DNA from: Verrucomicrobiales bacterium | Lineage (GTDB): Bacteria; Verrucomicrobiota; Verrucomicrobiia; Limisphaerales; UBA9464 | DNA: 13,635 nucleotides | NCBI GenBank assembly: GCA_003445095.1 | Contig: DLVS01000121.1 | Location: 1-13,635 of the forward strand | Reading direction: 5' to 3' | Shown here: in pieces, positions 7,472-13,635 of the stretch | How positions within the stretch are numbered: position 1 is the first letter of the stretch | Layout: every line of letters begins with the position of its first letter | The notes under the pieces: model-generated | What the model saw: only the letters and a program-made list of their open reading frames with translations | Told to the model about the DNA's origin: nothing | Database searches by the model: none | Translations under genes and position numbers: made by a program

Positions 7472-9862
7472 TCAAGGGCGGCTCAACTGTTGCGCGCGAC
7501 GAACCAAGTCCACGAACTCGGCTCGATAGCCTTCCTTGTCGTTACCCAGTCCTTGTTCGGCAAGGCGTAGAACTTGATCCCAAGTCAGATCGCCCTTGTG
7601 CGGAGAATTCCGCAAGAGCATGCCGTAACCAGCGACGGCCGCTGCGAACCGGAAATCAGCGCTGGCTTGCGCGACTTCCCGATCCACGTCCTTCACGGGC
7701 GTTTCGGCGAGCTGGCTTTGATCACCGTCTGGCGCCTTGTAACGCAATTTGAGCGTGAGCAGCTCATCCCCGTGGCCAGGCTTGAGACGCCGCGGAGTGG
7801 AGTCGGACTCAACGGACGGCTGATAGCGGAGCGGATCGGTTCCGACAAAGCGGGCCGTCGCTGGCACAATTTCATACAGCACGGTGACTTGATGCCCGGC
7901 GCCAACTTCTCCCGCGTCCTTGGTATCGTCGTTAAAGTCGCGGTCGCGCAAGATGCGATTCTCGTACCCAAGCAAGCGGTATGAGGCGACTCGCGCCGGA
8001 TTGAATTCCAGCTGCACTTTGACGTCTTTGGCAACCGCGACGAGCGTGCCTTCAAGCTGTTCGGCCAATACTTTGCGGGCCTCGGAAAACGAATCAATGT
8101 AGGCGTAATTGCCGTTCCCTTTATTGGCGAGGAGCTCCATCGTGCTGTCCTTCAGGTTGCCCATGCCGTAGCCCAGCACGCTCAGAAAAACTCCGGATTT
8201 GGCTTGATCCGTGATGAGTTGATGCAACGCCGCCGGATCCGTGATGCCGATATTGAAATCGCCATCGGTGCAAAGGATGACGCGGTTCACGCACTCCTTG
8301 TCGAGGCGGTTCTTCGCCATGGTATACGCGCTTACGATTCCCGCCGCGCCGGCCGTACCGCTTCCCGCGCGAAGACTTTCGATCACCTCAACAATCCGCT
8401 TCCGGCCTTCACTCGTGATCGCCGTCGGTTCAAGGGCGACGCGCGATTCCCCGGCGTAGGTGACGATTCCGACCGAGTCGCGTTCATTCAAACGGTCCAG
8501 GAGCAGGCGCAAGGAGCGCTTCACGAGCGGCAGTTTATTCTCTGGTTCCATCGAGCCGCTGACGTCGAGCAGGAAAACCAAGTTGGCTCGCGGCCGGTCG
8601 CCACGGGCAATGGTCATCGCCTGCAAACCCACCCGAACTAGCTTATGACCGGCGTGCCAGGGACAATCCGCAATTTCGATGCTGCTGCCGAACGGCTCGT
8701 CACCACGCGGCGCGGGGTAGTCGTAGTGGAAGTAATTGATCAACTCCTCCAGCCGGACAGCGTCGCGAGGCGGTACCGATCCCTCTCGCAAGAACCGCCG
8801 GATGTTGGCGTAGCTCGCCGTATCCACATCGAGGCCAAAAGTTGAAAGCGGGTCGGTGAGGGGATCTTTGAACGGGTTGTCGGTGATCTGACCATAACTC
8901 TCCGTTCCGGGCGTCTCGCCGCCGCGCAATCCTCCAACCCCCTGTTCCGGGAGGCGGCTTTCCAATTCCCTATAGTAGTGGAGCTTAACCTCGGGTTCAG
9001 CGACCGATCGTCCCAGGCGCTCTTTCTCATCGAGACCGCGAGCCAGGTTTAGTCGGCGTTCTTGAGTCGGTTCCGATGGAGCCGAGAATTGCACCCTGAA
9101 TCCAGGATCTCCCTGTCGCGCGGGAGCAAGTCCGTAACGGCGCGCCAGCGTCGGGTCCATCGCGTAAGGTGACTTGGACGGAGCCAAAGCGAACGAATCT
9201 TTGGCAGTGTCGAGACCTTCCGGCACGTTCGCCTCCAATTTTTGCCCGGGTAAGCCCACTGCTGCCGAGGCCGGGGTTGCTGAGGGAGTGAGCTCAATGC
9301 CGGTTGCCGAGGTAAGTTCCGGAAGATCCGCGAGTCGGGTTGGGGCGGGTTGATTGACGGCCTCGGGAGCTTTTTGACGGAGTTCCGTGAGCTCCTCCGT
9401 CAGCTCCTCCCTAGGCGTAGCCAGGGATTGGACCTGATATCGCAATTCCGAGACCTTCCCTTTTGAAACGTGCTGCGGCCAAAACAGCGCCCAAGTGAGC
9501 ATCAAAGCGCAGGCTCCAGCAGTCATCCAAATGAGTTGGTGACGCCACGCCGCCAGGGACCCCCACAGGCCCGCAACTTCATGCCTGCCGCGTCGTTTCC
9601 CGGAACGTTCGGCTACCGGCTCTGGTGGCGCTGACTTAGCGGCGACTTCGAGCAAGGCAGTCCGTTGATCATCCGAGAGAGCCACGACGGGTTCGGCCGC
9701 CAGTTCGCGAGCGACTTGTGCGCTGATCGCCCGCAAGGCGGCTATTTCGGCTCGGAGTTCCTCCTGGGTTGTGAGTGCGGTTTCGACCTCGGCGCGTTCG
9801 CTTTCGGATAGTTCGCCGAGGACGTAAGCCGTGAGTTCAGGGGAATCGGGAGAAAGTTTCAT
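7472..9862 (-). CDS. Membrane-anchored VWA/YfbK-type protein with anti-sigma-like N-terminus
   Basis: A 796-residue protein. Residues 1-75 (SPELTAYVLGELSESERAEV...) resemble the cytoplasmic helical region of anti-sigma factors but lack a HxxxCxxC zinc site. One transmembrane helix lies at about 108-128 (LIWMTAGACALMLTWALFW), followed by a charged helix with coiled-coil character (135-165) and a Pro/Ala-rich linker to about 325. The von Willebrand domain family N-terminal region follows at 328-385 (NPFKDP...STFGLDVDTASYANIRRFL). The VWA domain (about 425-600) has a complete metal site: DVSGS at 433-437, Thr503 in GSGTAGAAG and CTDGD at 531-535. The C-terminal YfbK-type region ends in LTWDQVLRLAEQGLGNDKEGYRAEF-like sequence. 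The bulk of the protein should lie outside the cytoplasm. The ECF sigma gene ends 19 nt upstream, so the two are almost surely one operon and this protein may hold or release that sigma factor. Confidence 0.88.
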   Translation of the reverse strand: MKLSPDSPELTAYVLGELSESERAEVETALTTQEELRAEIAALRAISAQVARELAAEPVVALSDDQRTALLEVAAKSAPPEPVAERSGKRRGRHEVAGLWGSLAAWRHQLIWMTAGACALMLTWALFWPQHVSKGKVSELRYQVQSLATPREELTEELTELRQKAPEAVNQPAPTRLADLPELTSATGIELTPSATPASAAVGLPGQKLEANVPEGLDTAKDSFALAPSKSPYAMDPTLARRYGLAPARQGDPGFRVQFSAPSEPTQERRLNLARGLDEKERLGRSVAEPEVKLHYYRELESRLPEQGVGGLRGGETPGTESYGQITDNPFKDPLTDPLSTFGLDVDTASYANIRRFLREGSVPPRDAVRLEELINYFHYDYPAPRGDEPFGSSIEIADCPWHAGHKLVRVGLQAMTIARGDRPRANLVFLLDVSGSMEPENKLPLVKRSLRLLLDRLNERDSVGIVTYAGESRVALEPTAITSEGRKRIVEVIESLRAGSGTAGAAGIVSAYTMAKNRLDKECVNRVILCTDGDFNIGITDPAALHQLITDQAKSGVFLSVLGYGMGNLKDSTMELLANKGNGNYAYIDSFSEARKVLAEQLEGTLVAVAKDVKVQLEFNPARVASYRLLGYENRILRDRDFNDDTKDAGEVGAGHQVTVLYEIVPATARFVGTDPLRYQPSVESDSTPRRLKPGHGDELLTLKLRYKAPDGDQSQLAETPVKDVDREVAQASADFRFAAAVAGYGMLLRNSPHKGDLTWDQVLRLAEQGLGNDKEGYRAEFVDLVRRAQQLSRP

Positions 9863-9881
9863 AGCGGCATTCGGAAAAAAC

Positions 9882-10448
9882 TTAGACGGTGGGAATAGGA
9901 GAGGAACGATCGAGCTTTTCTAGGCGCGTGCGCAAAGTTTTGAGCGCGGAGTGGAGCAAGAACCCCACGTTCCCAACACTGAGGGAGGTCACTGCGGCAA
10001 TTTCTTGGTAACTGAGTTGATGCTGAAACTTGAGTCGCACGACTTCGCGTTGGTTGCGCGGGAGGTCGGCCAGCAAGCCTTCGACGTGATCGGCAGCGTC
10101 GCTCGCAACTGCCGCGGCGTCGGGACTGAGCCCAGGCGCGGGCTGGTGATCCAGTTCGATTTCAGACAAAGGAGTCATACGGTGAGCCTTTCGTTGCACG
10201 TCGTGAGCGCGATTGCGACAGACGGTGAAGAGCCACGGACCGAGATGTCCGTCCACCGCGTCTGGCGACTGTTCGCACAACCGAAGAAACGTGTCTTGAA
10301 CCACATCGCGCGCCGTTTCCAGGTCACCGGTGAGGCTGAACGCGTAGCGGACCAACGGGGCCTCGAACTGTTCGAGGCTCTGCCGAAGGAACTCTTGACG
10401 CCCGGCATCATCAAACCTGGCGACGGTGACCTGGGGTTCGGACTCCAT
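9882..10448 (-). CDS. ECF-type RNA polymerase sigma factor
   Basis: A 188-residue sigma-70-family protein with only the two domains of ECF sigma factors. Region 2 (about 27-92) shows LVRYAFSLTGDLETARDVVQ, DTFLRLCE and PWLFTVCRNRAHD, which bind core polymerase and the -10 element. Region 4 (about 122-175) shows LADLPRNQREVVRLKF, LSYQEIAAV and VGFLLHSALKTLR, a helix-turn-helix for the -35 element. ATG 10448 gives the usual length. No clear ribosome binding site precedes it. It is followed 19 nt later by the membrane-anchored VWA protein, in the position where an anti-sigma factor gene is usually found. It is divergent from the large repeat-protein gene across 521 bp. A target promoter could not be identified by eye. 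Confidence 0.93.
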   Translation of the reverse strand: MESEPQVTVARFDDAGRQEFLRQSLEQFEAPLVRYAFSLTGDLETARDVVQDTFLRLCEQSPDAVDGHLGPWLFTVCRNRAHDVQRKAHRMTPLSEIELDHQPAPGLSPDAAAVASDAADHVEGLLADLPRNQREVVRLKFQHQLSYQEIAAVTSLSVGNVGFLLHSALKTLRTRLEKLDRSSPIPTV

Positions 10449-10969
10449 TCCGTGCTGGTGTGATAACGCAGCGATGAAGACTTTATTAGAGGAAAGTTTG
10501 CAAACTGCGCGGTCGCAGGAGCCGCGAATCGAGAGGAACTGCGCCGGAGACCATTGGTGACGAATGAGAATCCTCCGAGTGTATCCGTCTGAACGATTCG
10601 ATTCGCAATCTGGCGAAGCTGGGGTTCAGCATGTTTTCACAAGGAAATACGCCCCATCCCGGTCGCGTTGGGGATCATCTTGGCTCAGATTGTTTCAGTA
10701 CCCGGTAAGGTCGCGCCGGTCTCTCACGTTTATTCGGCGCCGCGGAGGGGGCGTTGCGCTGGCCAGCAACGGGCTACCGGCGGGTTTGGTGTGGGCTAGC
10801 AAATGCTCCGCGGGGCGCCTAATGGGGCTCGATAGTCCCAGGAAGAAGCTTTGCTTGAGGATTCCAGACGAAAACCTCGCCGAGATCTTTCTGGCTTGAA
10901 ACTTGCCCTTTGTGAAGTTGCGAGGCAGAGTCGATTCGCCCAATCAGTCGTACCTACGACCGCGTTATT
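10449..10969. other. 521-bp divergent intergenic region
   Basis: Lies between the start of the sigma gene (minus) and the start of the repeat-protein gene (plus), so it should carry both promoters. I cannot name a -35/-10 pair with confidence. It holds a perfect 12-bp palindrome, AGTTTGCAAACT (10495-10506), 47 bp before the sigma start, and a GC-rich inverted repeat at 10736-10819. Short open frames on both strands (for example 111 codons at 10564-10899, plus) have no recognisable motif and I do not call them genes. Confidence 0.6.
10736..10819. ncRNA. Possible structured RNA element (GC-rich nested inverted repeats)
   Basis: The arms GGCGCCGCGGA (10736-10746) and TCCGCGGGGCGCC (10807-10819) pair over 11 bp with a 2-nt bulge. 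Inside lies a perfect 6-bp hairpin, CGTTGC (10752-10757) with GCAACG (10766-10771), loop of 8 nt. A weaker 4-bp pair GCTA/TAGC (10773-10776 with 10797-10800) could form a second inner arm. The element is in a noncoding stretch about 150 bp upstream of the repeat-protein start, so it could be a leader element, a small RNA or chance in GC-rich DNA. It has no T run and so is not a typical terminator. Very tentative. Confidence 0.2.
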
Positions 10970-13635
10970 ATGCAGCCATCTTTGAAACATTCGTACCTCC
11001 GCCTGCGGTGCCGTGGGTTATTGGGTGCGGGACTGAACTTCAATATTTTTACTGCGCCTTCTCGCTTCCATTCAAATGTCACGCTCGCTTGTTCCCAATT
11101 ATCGACCTGGTTCGCCCTAATCTTGCTTAGTGCCTCGGTGGTTCAGGCCCAGGTTCCCATTCTGACCACTCTTAAACACTTCACGGCACCCGGTGGAACC
11201 TATCCGAATGGAGGGCTCGTCGCCTCGGGGACAACCTTGTATGGCACGACACAGAAGGGAGGAACCGCTGGCCACGGAACGGTGTTTCGGGTCAATGCGG
11301 ATGGTACCGGATTTACGGTTATCAAAAGCTTTCAAGGTACTGACGGTTCAAATCCGTACGCCACTTTGGTGCTATCCGGCAACACGCTGTATGGGACGAC
11401 ATTCCAAGGCGGGCCAGCCGGAGTGGGCACGGTGTTTCGGATTAACACCGACGGGACCGGCTTTACTGTCCTCAAAAACTTCAGTGGCACCGACGGCGCG
11501 AATCCGTACGGGGCCGTACTACTCTCCGGCACGCTGCTGTATGGGACCACCGTGGCCGGCGGCGCCAGCGGAACCGGTACGTTATTTCGGATGAGCACCA
11601 CCGGCACCGGATTCGCAGTATTGCGGAGCTTCGCGGCCGCCGATGGAACTCGCCCCTACGCGGGCGTGGTCCAATTCTCTGGCAGCTTGTACGGTACGAC
11701 CTTCCAGGGCGGGCAAGCCAACGGAGGAACGGTTTATCGGATCAACCCGGACGGAACTGGGTTTGTCGTGCTCCGTCATTTGACGACCAGCGACGGAGTG
11801 AATCCCAACGCGGGTTTAGCCGTGCAGAACGGTGAGTTGTACGGAGCGGCGTCCTCCGGAGGCCTTTCCAGCAGCGGCACCATTTTTGCGATGGCCTCCG
11901 ACGGGACGAATTTTCGGGTGATCAGGAATTTTTCCGGCACCGATGGGTCGAGCCCATGGGCCGGCCTGCTCGTGTCAGGAACAACGCTTTACGGCACGAC
12001 TTCCGCGGGTGGAACCTCGAATTCCGGCGTCGTATTCCGAGTGAATTCCGACGGCACGGGCTTTGCGCTGTTGCGGGATTTACCGTCAGCCGAGGGCGCT
12101 CGCCCCTATTCGAGCTTAATATTGCTGAACGGCACATTGTACGGGTCCGCTTACCAAGGCGGCAGCACCGGCAACGGTTCACTCTTCCGGGTCAACGTCG
12201 ACGGGAGCGGTTTTGCAAATCTGATGCACTTCATTGTCGCCGATGGCCTCACCCCGTACGCCGGTCTGGTGCTGTCGGGAAATGTCCTATTCGGCTCGAC
12301 GTCGGGTGGAGGTTCCGGCGGCGGCGGAACGATCTACCGAGTGAATGCGGATGGCACTGGGTTCGCCGTGCTGAAGAGTTTTAATGGTACTGATGGATCA
12401 TTTCCTTGGTCCACGCTCGTGATCTCCGGCAACACGCTCTACGGGACGACCGTCAGTGGGGGGAATACCGGCAACGGGACCATCTTTAAGGTTAACATCG
12501 ATGGCACCGGCTTTGCAGTTCTCAAGCATTTCCTCGGGAGCGACGGTGCGTTTCCCTACGAAAGCCTAGTGCTCTCGGGCGATACACTGTTTGGCACGGC
12601 CTACCGCGGTGGGAGCGCCGACGCCGGAACGGTGTTTCGAATCAATACCGACGGGTCTGGATTCGCGGTGCTGAAGGACTTCCAAATCAGCGACGGCGAA
12701 GGCCCTTGGGCGAGCTTGGCACTGTCGGAGAATCGCTTGTTCGGAATAACCTTTTCCGGTGGCAGCACTGGCAACGGAACGGTGTTCGGTGTGAACACGG
12801 ACGGCTCCGGTTTTTCTGTGCTCAAGAGTTTCCTCGGCTCGGACGGATCCAGTCCGTACGCGAGCCTCCTCGTGGCCAATGGGGCGCTTTATGGAACAAC
12901 GATTGGCGGCGGGACCGGTAACGGAGTTGTCTTCCGCGTCGGCGTGAATGGTTCCGGGTTCACCATCTTGAAAAGCTTTACCGGCACCGATGGTAAGAAT
13001 CCCCAGGCACCCCTGGTGTTGTTGGGGTCCATGGTGTACGGCACCACCGTTAGCGGCGGTGCCAGTGGTAATGGAACGGTCTTCCGAATCGGGACCAACG
13101 GAACCAGCTTCTCGGTGCTCAAGACTTTTTCTTCCACGGAAGGATCCAAAATCTACTCAGGCCTGGTGGTCTCGGGTACGACCTTGTTCGGTACCGCGAT
13201 GCAAGGAGGCACCGGCGGGGTGGGCACGATCTACCGGCTGGAGTCCGGAGGAACGGGCTTCACTGTGCTGAAGACTTTTCAAGGCAACGACGGGGCGAAC
13301 CCGTATCCCACGCTCCTTCTCTCTGGCACGACTCTCTACGGCACGACCTCCGCGGGCGGGACGGGCGGCTATGGAACGGCATTTAGCATCCCGATTCGGG
13401 CGTCGCAGACGATCACCTTCTCTGCTCCGGCCAATCGGACGTACGGGAATCCGCCGTTCACCGTCACCGCGACCTCGAGTTCTGGGCTCCCAGTGACCTT
13501 GACCAGTCTCACTCCTTCGGTAGCGACCGTGAGTGGCAACACCGTAACCATCGTCGCCCAGGGAACGGCCACGATCCGAGCGTCGCAAGCCGGCAACAAT
13601 AGTTACCTTCCAGCACCCAATGTCGACCGGTCGTT
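10970..13635 (+). CDS. Large secreted Gloeo/Verruco-repeat (TIGR03803-type) protein, cut by window edge
   Basis: The first 888 codons of an open frame that leaves the window. Residues 1-60 are an export signal: a basic segment (LRLRCRG), then the hydrophobic WFALILLSASVVQA, with likely cleavage after VQA (residue 60). Residues 72-808 are fifteen tandem units of 50 residues with the recurring pieces LYGTT, GG, GTVFRVN, DGTGF, VLKSF, GTDG and NPY, as in the TIGR03803 repeat known from Verrucomicrobia and Gloeobacter. From about residue 811 (QTITFSAPANRTYGN...) an Ig-like MBG-type domain begins, ending at the edge with TIRASQAGNNSYLP. ATG 10970 is the only ATG in the frame before the signal, with a stop codon at 10913 and no start between. 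It has no Shine-Dalgarno sequence. Function is unknown. The family is extracellular and often carries a C-terminal sorting signal, which would lie outside this window. Confidence 0.85.
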   Translation, partial: MQPSLKHSYLRLRCRGLLGAGLNFNIFTAPSRFHSNVTLACSQLSTWFALILLSASVVQAQVPILTTLKHFTAPGGTYPNGGLVASGTTLYGTTQKGGTAGHGTVFRVNADGTGFTVIKSFQGTDGSNPYATLVLSGNTLYGTTFQGGPAGVGTVFRINTDGTGFTVLKNFSGTDGANPYGAVLLSGTLLYGTTVAGGASGTGTLFRMSTTGTGFAVLRSFAAADGTRPYAGVVQFSGSLYGTTFQGGQANGGTVYRINPDGTGFVVLRHLTTSDGVNPNAGLAVQNGELYGAASSGGLSSSGTIFAMASDGTNFRVIRNFSGTDGSSPWAGLLVSGTTLYGTTSAGGTSNSGVVFRVNSDGTGFALLRDLPSAEGARPYSSLILLNGTLYGSAYQGGSTGNGSLFRVNVDGSGFANLMHFIVADGLTPYAGLVLSGNVLFGSTSGGGSGGGGTIYRVNADGTGFAVLKSFNGTDGSFPWSTLVISGNTLYGTTVSGGNTGNGTIFKVNIDGTGFAVLKHFLGSDGAFPYESLVLSGDTLFGTAYRGGSADAGTVFRINTDGSGFAVLKDFQISDGEGPWASLALSENRLFGITFSGGSTGNGTVFGVNTDGSGFSVLKSFLGSDGSSPYASLLVANGALYGTTIGGGTGNGVVFRVGVNGSGFTILKSFTGTDGKNPQAPLVLLGSMVYGTTVSGGASGNGTVFRIGTNGTSFSVLKTFSSTEGSKIYSGLVVSGTTLFGTAMQGGTGGVGTIYRLESGGTGFTVLKTFQGNDGANPYPTLLLSGTTLYGTTSAGGTGGYGTAFSIPIRASQTITFSAPANRTYGNPPFTVTATSSSGLPVTLTSLTPSVATVSGNTVTIVAQGTATIRASQAGNNSYLPAPNVDRS
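11183..13393 (+). repeat. Fifteen tandem 150-bp coding repeats (50-residue units)
   Basis: Units begin at 11183 and recur every 150 bp exactly (11333, 11483, 11633 and so on). The exception is unit 12 (12833-12979), which lacks one codon in the glycine loop and is 147 bp. Unit 15 (13280-13393) stops after 38 residues and passes into the Ig-like domain. The units share the protein pattern but differ widely in codons and variable residues, so the array is old and not a recent expansion. Units 4-5, 7 and 14 are the most divergent. Confidence 0.9.
13406..13635 (+). other. Start of an Ig-like MBG-type domain within the repeat protein
   Basis: The translated segment starting ASQTITFSAP continues with FTVTATSSSGLPVTL, SVATVSGNTVTI and GTATIRASQAGNNSY. 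This is the usual pattern of bacterial MBG/Big-like beta-sandwich domains, which often occur in tandem in large secreted proteins. It is incomplete or only just complete at the window edge, so further copies may follow. Confidence 0.65.

Noticed and set aside
10535..10562. GGAACT as an ECF-type -35 element
   Set aside because: No matching -10 motif (CGTC or TCTG type) lies at the right spacing on the plus strand, so I do not call a promoter.
10564..10899. A 111-codon plus-strand open frame in the large intergenic region
   Set aside because: It has no domain, an Arg/Ser-rich composition typical of random GC-rich frames, and a competing frame on the other strand.
11332..13149. Several minus-strand open frames with similar Pro/Val-rich translations
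   Set aside because: They resemble each other only because they are antisense to the tandem coding repeats.
11183..13393. Possible CRISPR or satellite array with a 150-bp period
   Set aside because: The repeat is at protein level, in one open frame, with divergent nucleotides and no identical repeats or spacers.

Overview
The window looks like chromosomal DNA of a Verrucomicrobiota bacterium, or of a relative in the PVC superphylum. Four things point that way: a secreted protein made of 'Gloeo/Verruco' (TIGR03803-type) repeats, a PEP-CTERM surface protein, a squalene-hopene cyclase, and an ECF sigma factor next to a membrane-anchored VWA/YfbK protein. Base composition is moderately GC-rich. 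Most start codons lack a clear Shine-Dalgarno sequence. I see no tRNA, rRNA, CRISPR array, insertion sequence or phage gene.

Layout. Positions 1-2333 (minus strand) hold an acyl-AMP-forming ligase, cut by the left edge, and upstream of it a cytochrome P450 reading frame. The P450 is interrupted by one in-frame TGA, although every catalytic motif on both sides is intact. Positions 2476-3276 (minus) encode a putative exported lipoprotein of the endonuclease/exonuclease/phosphatase fold. Divergent from it, 3383-4411 (plus) encodes a DUF115/MptE-like protein related to surface-glycan enzymes. Positions 4481-6481 (minus) encode squalene-hopene cyclase, and 6556-7329 (minus) a PEP-CTERM protein. 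Positions 7472-9862 (minus) encode a membrane-anchored VWA protein with an anti-sigma-like N-terminus, sitting 19 nt downstream of an ECF sigma factor gene (9882-10448, minus). After a 521-bp intergenic region, a large secreted repeat protein runs on the plus strand from 10970 past the right edge.

How the genes may work together. The clearest functional unit is the sigma factor plus VWA pair, which looks like a trans-envelope signalling module. Several other products belong to the cell surface: hopanoid synthesis, an exosortase-sorted protein, an exported lipoprotein, a glycan-type enzyme and a secreted repeat protein. No single pathway is evident. The ligase/P450 pair suggests fatty-acyl or secondary metabolism, but the P450 appears broken. 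The strongest candidates for new biology are the sigma/VWA fusion, the 15-unit repeat protein divergent from it, and a GC-rich inverted-repeat structure in the intergenic region between them.
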